A DNA stretch of 38,120 nucleotides from an uncultured Bacteroidales bacterium (GCA_947164985.1 CAMUYI010000013.1:1-38120); one strand, 5' to 3'; positions 23,882 to 31,879 are shown, counted from the stretch's first letter. The notes: generated by a model from the letters alone, not told the origin. A program made the numbers and translations.

Positions 23882-23913
23882 CAAAGTTCTGCATAATTTC
23901 TAAGTTGTGCAAA
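23882..23913 (-). promoter_or_regulatory. Promoter of DUF4248 gene
   Basis: Minus strand TTTG (23913-23910), 20-base spacer, GAACTTTG (23889-23882) followed by CA; one mismatch to TAnnTTTG. The 275-base gap to the 512-residue gene otherwise holds only AT-rich sequence. Confidence 0.6.
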
Positions 23914-24038
23914 TATTATTCAATTTAATTTACTCTCATGTAACATGCTGAAATAGAGCAAGATAAAAAGAAAAAGGATGAATCACAGAATTTAATCCAT
24001 GTGATCCATCCAATATGGAGTCAAAAGAGAGAATAAAA

Positions 24039-25577
24039 TTAGTCTTTTACGCTCAAATAATTGGTCGCCGTACCTACAGCAAGACCAATAATCGGTGCTA
24101 GTTGAGGTGCAATCAGATTGTTCGGTAATCTTCCAAAGAATCCTTTGTCTCGTAAGTCCGCCACAAACTTAACAAAGTTCTGTTTATTATTAGCCGTAGA
24201 AGGATAGCACCATTGAGACAGCTCCTCAAAATGGTTCTTCTTCATATCATCCAAGTAATTGGATAATTCGCTTTGTTTGATTTCTATAAGTACTTCCGGC
24301 TGATGTACACCGGTCAGAACTTTCTTGCCGTGCCATTCCTCGTACAGCACTTGCGCCAAGCAATTGGCATTATCTATCAGTTGTTTAACAGCGGCTTCTT
24401 CCGGAGAGAACTGAATCTTAACACTTGGCTTCTGCTGCTCCGTTTTCTTAATCAAATCTAAGATCAGTTCGTGCTTCCATTGTAGTTCAAGGAACTGACG
24501 ATCAACATCTTTTCTACGGAAGAACATACGCGCAAAATTCTCCGGCGTTACATCCTCATTAAGCCCACCGCTGTGCTCGCGTATAACCCATAATTCTGGA
24601 TAACCGTTTTTCATTTGTCCAAGCACATCTTCTTCCTGTTCATTCAGAAAATCAAGATATTCCCGCTGCGTCAACTTACGACCGGTATACCCTTTCTTTA
24701 TACGCCATTGATCAATCTCTATATCAATCGTACTTTGTATTTCTTCTTGTATCTCCTCACGGATAGCGAAATACTCGTGTAATGGCAGTTCCGTATAGTA
24801 ATGCTCTATATCTTGCTTATTCTCGTCCGTTAGTATTTCCGAAAAGTTACCTGTCCGAATAAAATGGATATCTTGCGCATCTCGCATTAATGCAACGCGC
24901 AACACCTCCAATGCTCTCTGGAGTTCGTTAATAATATCGTATGCTGAATACTGATTGACGATTTCGTATATTTGCGATAGAGACGAAACAAATCCATCCT
25001 TCGCCTGATCAATCAACTCATTATTCACCTTCAGCGCCAAACGATGCTCCAACAGATTTCGACGGATAGATGTGTTGTAAATGCTATCAGAAGGATCAAC
25101 CGATAACGTAGCCAGCTTTTGCGGTTCAGTCAAATCTTCATGTGCTGCATTGAAGACAGTTTTGAATTTATATTTACCGTTAGGTTTGACACAATCTGCG
25201 CCCCATATTCTTTCTACAACAGGCAACTTCGATAACAACTGTTTAGAGGAATACGCATCTTTTATCTTCTGCGCATATGTGTCCGCATTCTCGGCATTGA
25301 CAAGGAAGTAAACATCGCTCAGTTCACGCTGCATATCTTCTATAAGCACGATATTTTGCAAGTTCTGGCGCAACGAGTTTTCGCCAAAATAGGACGATAG
25401 CGTTTCTTCCCGTTGTGCGTCTAACTGACCGGCTATGTCGTACAACTCGGATGCCAGCATCACTCCCTGCAATCTATCTACGAACGGCAAAGCAGACGAA
25501 TTGGTATCTCTCAATTCATTGCACAAGGTACCGATACGCTCGATAGTAGTAGCAATATGTTCTGCGGTTATGACCAT
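24039..25577 (-). CDS. Unknown 512-residue protein of the TcmP operon
   Basis: No family recognised. Mostly charged and helical with likely coiled-coil parts (for example around EIQEEIQSTIDIEIDQWRIK); no signal peptide or membrane helix. The last 60 residues (NFVKFVADLRDKGFFGRLPN, then NLIAPQLAPIIG and TATNYLSVKD) look like a separate small domain of the kind seen at the C-terminus of proteins in Bacteroidales mobile elements, which I hold only loosely. The start ATG overlaps the end of the DUF5131 gene by 10 bases, so translation is probably coupled and the protein is a true partner of that pair. It could be the effector or a sensor; the sequence does not say. Confidence 0.8.
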   Translation of the reverse strand: MVITAEHIATTIERIGTLCNELRDTNSSALPFVDRLQGVMLASELYDIAGQLDAQREETLSSYFGENSLRQNLQNIVLIEDMQRELSDVYFLVNAENADTYAQKIKDAYSSKQLLSKLPVVERIWGADCVKPNGKYKFKTVFNAAHEDLTEPQKLATLSVDPSDSIYNTSIRRNLLEHRLALKVNNELIDQAKDGFVSSLSQIYEIVNQYSAYDIINELQRALEVLRVALMRDAQDIHFIRTGNFSEILTDENKQDIEHYYTELPLHEYFAIREEIQEEIQSTIDIEIDQWRIKKGYTGRKLTQREYLDFLNEQEEDVLGQMKNGYPELWVIREHSGGLNEDVTPENFARMFFRRKDVDRQFLELQWKHELILDLIKKTEQQKPSVKIQFSPEEAAVKQLIDNANCLAQVLYEEWHGKKVLTGVHQPEVLIEIKQSELSNYLDDMKKNHFEELSQWCYPSTANNKQNFVKFVADLRDKGFFGRLPNNLIAPQLAPIIGLAVGTATNYLSVKD

Positions 25578-26302
25578 TCAGTTGGCATTTGTTGTATGAT
25601 TTCGCCTTGCAATAGTTTTCCGTTAGCGTGTTTGTTACGTTTAATTCCGTCCTGTCCCCAAGTTCCCCATTGCTTGAAGAAGAATGCTATATTATGTTGC
25701 TCGCATTGATTCTTGATTCCGATAATCCAATCTTCTTTGATTGGACGTGCCTGCATTCCGCTCTCACCACCGACTATTACCCAGTTAATACCGGTCAGAT
25801 CCATTTCACCCAAATCTTCAATCAGCGGTTCGCAACTCAAGAATCGAACCGGTGCATGTAATCCACGCAGATAGTCAATCCTAAATTTGTTTCGTCGCGA
25901 CTCCACCGTTGTTCCCAACCACACATTCTGCGGTACGTCATGTGTGGTAAAATACTCATGCAGCCGTTCCGGACGTTTGGTCAGGATCTGATACCGATGT
26001 TGCGGAGTTGCCACAATGGTTTCCATCACGCGGTCGATGAAGTCAAACGGCACTTTCTCATGGAACAGATCGCCCATTGAGCACACAAATATGTTATGCG
26101 GTTTTGCCCAAGTATTCGGTTCGTCTAATGATTCGGGATGGACTGTTAACTTAAAGGCATTCTTGTACTTGACTTGCCCCATGCCCTTTAATCTGCGAGC
26201 CATGACCTCAGCATAGCAATGCAAACATCCTTCCGACTTCTTGGTGCAGCCGGTTACTGGATTCCACGTCTTATCTGTCCATTCAATTTTTGTCTCTGCC
26301 AT
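25568..26302 (-). CDS. Three-Cys-motif protein, phage Gp37/Gp68 (DUF5131) family
   Basis: 244 residues. N-terminal IEWTDKTWNPVTGC with C-x6-C-x2-C (Cys19, Cys26, Cys29; GCTKKSEGCLHCYAE) is the three-Cys signature. Later FVCSMGDLFHEKVPF, YQILTKRPERL, NVWLGTTVE, VRFLSCEPLI and WVIVGGESG are family hallmarks, and the barrel-like strand order resembles radical-SAM proteins, although the Cys spacing differs. Start is one base after the tcmP stop. The family occurs in phages and in pairs with TcmP; its reaction is unknown, with nucleic-acid modification a common guess. Confidence 0.92.
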   Translation of the reverse strand: MAETKIEWTDKTWNPVTGCTKKSEGCLHCYAEVMARRLKGMGQVKYKNAFKLTVHPESLDEPNTWAKPHNIFVCSMGDLFHEKVPFDFIDRVMETIVATPQHRYQILTKRPERLHEYFTTHDVPQNVWLGTTVESRRNKFRIDYLRGLHAPVRFLSCEPLIEDLGEMDLTGINWVIVGGESGMQARPIKEDWIIGIKNQCEQHNIAFFFKQWGTWGQDGIKRNKHANGKLLQGEIIQQMPTEWS

Positions 26303-26303
26303 G

Positions 26304-27464
26304 CTATTTAAAAGTAATAATACATTCTTTGATTATAAGTACACTCTCGCGATGATTCTTGTCATCTCTAATCTCGGCTGATATCTTTCCTTCTTGATAT
26401 AACTGCCGTAGTGCGGATGTGTAATGCGTACGCGCGTACAGGCAATCCTTTTGATGTATGGTAAATAACTCTTCTGCACTAATGGATTGTCCTGCAAACT
26501 TAGCTAACAATTGTGTTTTGAGAGAATCCAAATTAGCCTGTTTGAAATCATCACCGAACATCGTGATTTCCGAAGAGGCTTCTTTCTTTGGATCAAATGT
26601 GTAAGTGACATAGTCTCCCAACACTCTATCTACGTTTGCGTATTGGTTATACACTTGTTTTACCAACTCAAAACCCTTTGCTCCCTTTGTAATATGCAGC
26701 AAATAGTGACTTGGAGTTTCTTGGTCTTCCTCTCGGAATTGGAATGCTGTATAATAAACTCTACCATTGAGAACTTTCTGGAACTCTTTTCCCAAATTCT
26801 CAATAATAAATACATGTTTTTCCTCTACCGTACCGGAAATCAACTTCTTCTCGTCCTTTATAGTTTGGTAGGTGGCAGGGAATACTATCTTTAAATCTTC
26901 TTGGAATTTGTCGTTCTCAAACGCAGCATTCAAACGCTTGGTGTTTACGAAGATAAACACCTCATTCCCCCAATACGTAAGGAACTTGGCAAGAACGCTA
27001 GTGTTGATATGCTTGTATCCGAAAGGATCTATAAATAGCAATGAAGGACATTCGTTATAGAATCCCTCCATGGTGTTTTTCGTTAAGAACTCATCTATCT
27101 TCGGCCATTCACCAAAGACTCGATTGGCAAAGAATGGTTTATAGCGGAATGTCCCGTCCGGATAGTTTGCCTCAAAATTTTCTTTGAGCGTGTCGCCATA
27201 CATCATGTCGTTAAACACCATCCAAACTCTATCTTTCAAATATGAATCATTGGCACACTTACCAGCCACAAGCAATGGAGTTGACAAACCGCCATCTTCG
27301 TACATACCGGGACCGGCAAACATATCATAGTACCCGAATTTCTTGGGCACATGATGCCTACCTATTATCTTACAATAGGAAGGGAAATACTCCGAGATGA
27401 TAGTCGCTTTTACTCTCGAAGAATCTGTCTGCGTTTTAAAAAAGTCCTTATTGTCAGTTGCCAT
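26304..27464 (-). CDS. tcmP: Three-Cys-motif partner protein TcmP
   Basis: 386 residues. SRVKATIISEYFPSYCKIIG near the start, YYDMFAGPGMYEDG (a glycine-rich loop like that of methyltransferases), LLFIDPFGYK and EVFIFVNTKRLNAAF are typical of TcmP. The C-terminal third looks like a winged-helix domain. The first in-frame codon at 27485 is TTG; I choose ATG at 27464 (MATDNKDFF). It sits between the DUF4143 ATPase gene (46-base gap) and the DUF5131 gene (one-base gap). TcmP is known only by its association with three-Cys proteins; a methyltransferase-like fold is my inference from the two loops. Confidence 0.9.
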   Translation of the reverse strand: MATDNKDFFKTQTDSSRVKATIISEYFPSYCKIIGRHHVPKKFGYYDMFAGPGMYEDGGLSTPLLVAGKCANDSYLKDRVWMVFNDMMYGDTLKENFEANYPDGTFRYKPFFANRVFGEWPKIDEFLTKNTMEGFYNECPSLLFIDPFGYKHINTSVLAKFLTYWGNEVFIFVNTKRLNAAFENDKFQEDLKIVFPATYQTIKDEKKLISGTVEEKHVFIIENLGKEFQKVLNGRVYYTAFQFREEDQETPSHYLLHITKGAKGFELVKQVYNQYANVDRVLGDYVTYTFDPKKEASSEITMFGDDFKQANLDSLKTQLLAKFAGQSISAEELFTIHQKDCLYARTHYTSALRQLYQEGKISAEIRDDKNHRESVLIIKECIITFK

Positions 27465-27510
27465 AAATTGTACGCAATTATTCAATAGTAGATATGACTT
27501 TTACCCAAAT

Positions 27511-28851
27511 CTATAATAGTCCTGCCATATAAATGGGCACCAAAATAGTGTCTCCATCTTTGCGAAGATCTTTTGTATATAGCAAATAGCGATTATTAAT
27601 CCTAGATGAATATTTTTGACAAAACTCGTCTAACGATGCGTGTGTCTTATATCCAGACGATTTAACTTCAACCGGGCAAATCTTATTTCCTCGTGATAGG
27701 AGGAAGTCAATCTCGTACTGATTGCGTGTTTCATCAAGGAAGGTATAATAATACAATTCATTTCCAGCACTGCGTATCATTTGGGCTGCTACATTCTCAT
27801 ATACATAACCTAAATTGGCATCCAATTTGTCAGATAGAAGCTTTTGATATATGGTGTTATCTGTAAAATCTTTATCCCAAAATGCAAGTGTCACGAATAA
27901 ACCGGTATCCGCCAAATACATTTTGTATTTCGATTTATCTGCAGTAAGATGCAAACCGACATGCGGGTCATTGCAATGATATGCCACATTTGCGATCATG
28001 CTTTCGCGGATAGCTTCTATTAGTTCTTTACGTTTCTCTGAGCTTGTGTTTTCAATCACTGTTGTTATTTGGTATCGAGAGGCGTTTTTGTGTAATTCCT
28101 CCGGTATTGCCCAAAAGAGCGCACGCAATTTGTCGGACGGATCTATTTTATGCAGGTCATCGGCATATAATTGTAAGATATTCCTTTTGACTTTATCAAC
28201 CGCTTGCAGATTGTTGGTTGCCAGATACTCATTGACAGCTTGGGGCATTCCTCCGACAAGCATATATAAGCGGAAATCCCTCATTGCCTGACGGTGAGTA
28301 GCGTCTCCCAATGACTGACGCTTGTCATATAATTGTTTTAATAACGGGATAGTAGCGGTATCGCCTAACGCCCACCGAAATTCCTCATAGTCCATAGGGA
28401 ACATTTGTATACGTTCTTCCTCGCTAGGTATAACGATCGACTGTACATTCTGGCGAATACTAATCAGCGAACCTGTTTCTATATAATCGTATCGTCCGTC
28501 TTTGACGAGATATTTTATAGCTTGTCTAGCAAGTGGCTGCTTTTGCACCTCATCGAATATAATTACCGATTTACATTCATGTAATTGCACCTTGTATATG
28601 AATTGTAGGCGCATGAAGAAGTAATCAAGATCGGAGATACTATTCTCAACTAACTCATTCACTTCCGGTTTAACATTGGCAAAGTCAATTAAGATGTAAC
28701 TCTCATATTCTTGTTTAGCAAACCATTCTACAAGAGTTGACTTGCCGATACGCCGTGCTCCTTCTATCAACAAAGCAGTTTTACCATTAGACTCTGCTTT
28801 CCACTGAAGCAATTTGTCATACGCTTTGCGTTTGAAAATAGTTGATACCAT
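27511..28851 (-). CDS. AAA ATPase with DUF4143 C-terminal domain
   Basis: 446 residues. Walker A GARRIGKS (31-38), Walker B VIIFDEVQ (about 100), sensor GSLIS, then winged-helix and the C-terminal DUF4143 region with YEIDFLL and CPVEVKSSGYKTHASLDEF, the D...ExK pattern of restriction-endonuclease-like folds. These ATPases are widespread and of unsettled role; many are thought to belong to toxin/defence or stress modules. It is the first gene after a good promoter (28877-28908) and leads into tcmP, DUF5131 and the 512-residue gene. Confidence 0.9.
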   Translation of the reverse strand: MVSTIFKRKAYDKLLQWKAESNGKTALLIEGARRIGKSTLVEWFAKQEYESYILIDFANVKPEVNELVENSISDLDYFFMRLQFIYKVQLHECKSVIIFDEVQKQPLARQAIKYLVKDGRYDYIETGSLISIRQNVQSIVIPSEEERIQMFPMDYEEFRWALGDTATIPLLKQLYDKRQSLGDATHRQAMRDFRLYMLVGGMPQAVNEYLATNNLQAVDKVKRNILQLYADDLHKIDPSDKLRALFWAIPEELHKNASRYQITTVIENTSSEKRKELIEAIRESMIANVAYHCNDPHVGLHLTADKSKYKMYLADTGLFVTLAFWDKDFTDNTIYQKLLSDKLDANLGYVYENVAAQMIRSAGNELYYYTFLDETRNQYEIDFLLSRGNKICPVEVKSSGYKTHASLDEFCQKYSSRINNRYLLYTKDLRKDGDTILVPIYMAGLL

Positions 28852-28876
28852 AAGCTACCCTTTCCCAAATTCGCTG

Positions 28877-28908
28877 CAAAGGTACAACTTTTTTTTGAAT
28901 TGTGCAAA
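28877..28908 (-). promoter_or_regulatory. Promoter of DUF4143-tcmP operon
   Basis: Minus strand TTTG (28908-28905), 20-base spacer with an A-run, TACCTTTG (28884-28877) followed by CA. Start codon 26 bases on. Confidence 0.8.
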
Positions 28909-28916
28909 TAAAAAAT

Positions 28917-29048
28917 GCGCTGAGCGTCATTTTTTTGAAAAACATTTATACTGCGAGCGTAAAATTCGTAGCGTATGGTATTAGTCTGAGCGTAAAAAAT
29001 CATACAAATATATCTGTATTGAGCGTATAACACATTTATTTAAGTAAA
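28917..29048. repeat. 33-base-period array with GAGCGT core (left of Ntn gene)
   Basis: GAGCGT at 28922, 28955, 28988 and 29021: three successive spacings of exactly 33. In two units the core continues as GAGCGTAAAA. Outside the core the units are poorly conserved. Fills most of the 300-base gap between the ATPase promoter and the Ntn gene. A related array lies at 30267-30398. Confidence 0.75.
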
Positions 29049-29051
29049 TAT

Positions 29052-29090
29052 GAACCAATCGCTCATTGATTGATATGAAGCGATTGGTTC
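29052..29090. repeat. 12-bp perfect inverted repeat downstream of Ntn gene
   Basis: GAACCAATCGCT (29052-29063) and AGCGATTGGTTC (29079-29090), 15-base loop, about 60 bases past the Ntn stop. No T-run on the minus strand, so at most a weak terminator or RNA-stabilising hairpin. Confidence 0.7.
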
Positions 29091-29151
29091 GAATTAATTT
29101 ATAGAATTTACTTAGAACTTATATTAATTAGCGATAAGGTTATCATAAGCA

Positions 29152-29967
29152 CTATGGGTATGGCTGGGCTTGAGCCCCTTCTCTTCTGTTCATAGATTTT
29201 GGATTACATATCTCAAAAAGTTCATTTCGCCATTCTATAGTGTCTGCGTTCATATTTTTACAAGCATCAACTAGCAATCCAAGGGCATATCTATGATTTT
29301 TGTATATAATGCCATAATTTCTTGCAGGTGAGTTAGGTTTACTATATATGCCAACAAGTTGAGGTGCGCCGCCACAATGTTTATCCTTAATATTTTTTAG
29401 CGTATCACAAAATGTTTGAAACATTGCTCTACTTGTTCGCATTCCCTTATTCTGAATATATTCTTCATATTTTTTCTTAAACTCAAACTTCCCAGAGCCA
29501 GTTATTCGCAGTTGATACGATTGTCTTTCCATCGGCAGAGACTGAAAAGTCCACTTATTATGTTTACTCCATTTAATGTCAACACAATGAAAAGTGCTAT
29601 CTTTATCTCGTGTACCATAAATTATCTCTAGTTCATCTCGCATTATATTATCGCCTTTTCTGTAAGGATATGTGCTTAATGTTTCTTTCAAATATTTAAT
29701 AATTGCAGCAGTCTTTTTTCTATATGTCCACTCTGTTTTTATTATAAGACCAGCATCTATTAAGCTTACTAGCTGGCTTAAAAAAATTGTAGGAAATAAT
29801 ACATCTCCGCAATAGCCAAAGATATTCGGGCTCGTTAAACTAGCGAATACCTTTCGTCCATATTTGTACTCGCCTTTATTCCCCCATGTAATTTTACTAT
29901 CGCTAACTATGTAAATTGCGGACGGTTTTCTAGAGTCAACAGCGACCCATGAAGCTAGAAGAGTCAT
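29152..29967 (-). CDS. Solitary HslV/proteasome-beta-like Ntn hydrolase (predicted)
   Basis: 271 residues, no family named in memory, but the N-terminal layout follows HslV: Met then Thr2 (MTLLASWVAVD), SDSKITWG where HslV has GDGQATLG, YGRKVF with a Lys exactly 16 residues after the Asp (Asp23, Lys39; HslV Asp17, Lys33), and FGYCGDVLFP in place of HslV's GFAGG. After Met removal Thr would be the nucleophile, so a self-activating N-terminal-nucleophile peptidase is likely. The second half is longer and unlike HslV. No HslU or other unfoldase adjoins it. It has its own promoter and structured leader and is flanked by 33-base-period arrays. ATG at 29967 puts Thr at position 2, which supports the start. 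Confidence 0.75.
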   Translation of the reverse strand: MTLLASWVAVDSRKPSAIYIVSDSKITWGNKGEYKYGRKVFASLTSPNIFGYCGDVLFPTIFLSQLVSLIDAGLIIKTEWTYRKKTAAIIKYLKETLSTYPYRKGDNIMRDELEIIYGTRDKDSTFHCVDIKWSKHNKWTFQSLPMERQSYQLRITGSGKFEFKKKYEEYIQNKGMRTSRAMFQTFCDTLKNIKDKHCGGAPQLVGIYSKPNSPARNYGIIYKNHRYALGLLVDACKNMNADTIEWRNELFEICNPKSMNRREGAQAQPYP

Positions 29968-29999
29968 AAATAATAGTAATATGTTTAGCCACCTCCCCA

Positions 30000-30025
30000 G
30001 CGAATCTGGGAAATCCCAGACTCGC
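30000..30025 (-). promoter_or_regulatory. 12-bp hairpin in leader of Ntn gene
   Basis: Minus strand GCGAGTCTGGGA paired with TCCCAGATTCGC (one G-U), loop of two to four bases, 33 bases before the Ntn start in a leader of about 190 bases (TSS near 30157). The rest of 29968-30266 is AT-rich and holds no gene. Possible translational or stability control. Confidence 0.65.
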
Positions 30026-30163
30026 CTGCACCTCGCACCGCATGTAAAATATTGAATTGAGCGGTCAGGAGGAGTTGCTTTTAATTTATAAAGTTAATGA
30101 TACCAATCAAACTACTCATATCAATTACAATATAAGAATATTACTATTCTCAAATAATCGTTG

Positions 30164-30195
30164 CAAAGATACTACTTTTTTACGACATACGCAAG
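30164..30195 (-). promoter_or_regulatory. Promoter of Ntn hydrolase gene
   Basis: Minus strand CTTG (30195-30192), 20-base spacer, TATCTTTG (30171-30164) followed by CA. The -33 side reads CTTGCGTATGTC, as in the flavoprotein promoter at 20340-20371. Confidence 0.78.
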
Positions 30196-30266
30196 AGATT
30201 TGTCATTTTTTTATAATTTATAGTCATTTTTACGATAAAGTACACAAGATGCAGCCATAGAGGACT

Positions 30267-30398
30267 GCACTATCCCGTAAATTTTTGGAGCCAAAACATG
30301 CACTATCCCCAAAATGTTTCGAGGCAAGATATTCACTGAGCGTAAAATTGGCAGGAGCGAAAAATACTCTGAGCGTAAGATTTACATCATGTCCCTTT
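30267..30398. repeat. 33-base-period array (right of Ntn gene)
   Basis: Four units starting 30267, 30300, 30333 and 30366. The first two begin GCACTATCCC, the last two carry TGAGCGTAA at 30337 and 30370; a second GAGC-like motif lies mid-unit in the first three (30288, 30321, 30355). The GAGCGTAAAATT core is shared with the array at 28917-29048. It leads directly into two 17-base palindromes. Confidence 0.72.
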
Positions 30399-30450
30399 GT
30401 TGGATGGCATCCAACCTAATGAACGATGTAATAACCGACTGATAGTCGGT
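30399..30450. repeat. Two 17-base palindromes, 35 bases apart
   Basis: GTTGGATGGCATCCAAC (30399-30415) and ACCGACTGATAGTCGGT (30434-30450). Unrelated in sequence but equal in length and symmetry, like those at 37270-37510. Confidence 0.8.
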
Positions 30451-30465
30451 GCAAAGGAAGAATCT

Positions 30466-30714
30466 TTAGTCGCGCTTGTGGATGACGGTGGATTCGTCAA
30501 GGTGGAGAGCAGATTGGTCGTCAATGGGAATCCACCAAAGTTCTTTGATCTTGTGGCGGAGATGTTGGCGGTTGAGGAAATTGATCATCCACTCCATGCG
30601 CATAAAACTGCGCTCCAACAAGAAGAACTCACGCCACTGATGGTCGTTCAACTCAACAATGTCAAACGATGGCGTGGTGGCACTGAAATATCGGAAACGG
30701 ACGGCTAATGTCAT
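30466..30714 (-). CDS. Unrecognised 82-residue protein coupled to wecE
   Basis: Starts at an ATGA overlap with the wecE stop (MTLAVRFRYFSATTPSF), which is the main support for it. The rest (ELNDHQWREFFLLERSFMRM, then a basic helical stretch and KELWWIPIDDQSALHL) matches nothing I know. It ends close to the 17-base palindromes, so it may be a truncated gene cut when the neighbouring sequence was rearranged. Last gene of the glycan operon. Confidence 0.5.
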   Translation of the reverse strand: MTLAVRFRYFSATTPSFDIVELNDHQWREFFLLERSFMRMEWMINFLNRQHLRHKIKELWWIPIDDQSALHLDESTVIHKRD

Positions 30715-31877
30715 AGGCAAGGGGATATATGTTCTTTGATGAGGGTGCAGATGTGTTCTACCTCCTCGAGGGATAAATCATAATACATCGGTAAGCGGAC
30801 GAGGGTGTCGGCATAGCGGTCACAGTTGGGTAGTTCGCGACCATCATGTTTGTCGGCATAATAGGCAGAACTGTGGAGGCTCAGATAGTGGAACACCGCC
30901 ATGACATCATTCTCTTTGAGGTGCTTGATGAGTGCGGTGCGTTTATCTAAAGAAGGGAATGTCAGATAGAACATGTGCGCATTGTTAGACGCGTAGTCAG
31001 GGATGTCAGGAGCCCCTATTCCCCGTTCCCTTTCCCCTGAAGGGGCAAGGGGTGATTCGAAGAGTGGTGACAGATTTTCATAGTAGCAGTTCCAAAGAGC
31101 TTTGCGTTTGGATTGGATTTCGTCCAAGTTCTCCAGTTGTGCCCAAAGGAATGCAGCATTGATCTCTGCCGGTAAGAAGGAAGAACCCATATCCACCCAG
31201 CCGTATTTGTTCACTTCTCCACGGAAGAACTCAGCGCGGTTAGTGCCTTTCTCCCAAAGGATTTCTCCACGGCGTACAAACCGCTCATCATTGACCACGA
31301 GCAAACCTCCTTCACCTCCGGCAGTAATGTTCTTTGTCTCATGGAAAGAAAAAGCGGAGAGGTGTCCAATTGAGCCAAGCGGTTTGCCTTTGTAGTAGGA
31401 ATCAATGGCTTGGGCTGCGTCTTCTACAACGAGGAGATTGTGCTTTTGGGCGACAGTCATGATAGCATCCATGTCACATGCCACACCAGCATAGTGCACT
31501 GGGACAATGACTTTAGTACGAGGTGTAATGAGAGACTCCAATGTTTCCGCATCCAAGTTCGGATTGCGTTTCATGGAGTCGGCAAATACCACTTTTGCCC
31601 CTTCACGCAAAAAAGCGAGTGCGGTGCTGACGAAGGTGTAACTTGGCACAATAACTTCGTCTCCTTGTTTGAGGTCACAAAGCATAGCACACATCTCCAG
31701 CGCGTCTGTGCCAGAAGTGGTTAACAGACACTTGCGGAAGCCGTAGCGTTGTTCAAAGAAGGCTTGACAACGCTTGGTGTACTCTCCGTTTCCTGACAAC
31801 TTGCCGTTGAAAACGGCTTGATACATATAATGCACCTCTTTACCTGTGAGGTGTGGTTTGTTAAATGGTATAGCCAT
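30711..31877 (-). CDS. wecE: dTDP-4-amino-4,6-dideoxygalactose transaminase (WecE/RffA)
   Basis: 388-residue PLP sugar aminotransferase (DegT/DnrJ/EryC1/StrS). PLP lysine in FSFHETKNITAGGEGG (Lys182); EVIVPSYTFVSTALAF, VIVPVHYAGVACDMD, EKGTNRAEFFRG and NAHMFYLTFPS follow E. coli WecE closely. It turns dTDP-4-keto-6-deoxyglucose into dTDP-Fuc4N using glutamate. Residues around 280 (ESPLAPSGERERGIGAPD) form an insertion relative to E. coli and are written in a heptad-period sequence at 31019-31056. Two bases after the upstream membrane gene. The acetyltransferase for the next step is in the same operon; RmlA and RmlB are not in the window. Confidence 0.92.
   Translation of the reverse strand: MAIPFNKPHLTGKEVHYMYQAVFNGKLSGNGEYTKRCQAFFEQRYGFRKCLLTTSGTDALEMCAMLCDLKQGDEVIVPSYTFVSTALAFLREGAKVVFADSMKRNPNLDAETLESLITPRTKVIVPVHYAGVACDMDAIMTVAQKHNLLVVEDAAQAIDSYYKGKPLGSIGHLSAFSFHETKNITAGGEGGLLVVNDERFVRRGEILWEKGTNRAEFFRGEVNKYGWVDMGSSFLPAEINAAFLWAQLENLDEIQSKRKALWNCYYENLSPLFESPLAPSGERERGIGAPDIPDYASNNAHMFYLTFPSLDKRTALIKHLKENDVMAVFHYLSLHSSAYYADKHDGRELPNCDRYADTLVRLPMYYDLSLEEVEHICTLIKEHISPCL
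31019..31056 (-). repeat. Heptad-period C/G-rich insertion inside wecE
   Basis: On the minus strand CCCCTTG, CCCCTTC, AGGGGAA, AGGGAAC, GGGGAAT follow one another near a 7-base period, the first two being near-complements of the rest. Encodes a loop absent from E. coli WecE and keeps the frame. Confidence 0.65.
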
Positions 31878-31879
31878 AG

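Noticed and set aside
28917..30398. CRISPR array
   Set aside because: Period of 33 is regular, but there is no constant repeat of 20 bases or more, and no cas gene is in the window.
30397..30708. 103-residue plus frame opposite the small wecE-coupled gene
   Set aside because: No promoter or coupling on the plus strand, and it crosses the palindromes; the minus frame has the ATGA overlap with wecE.
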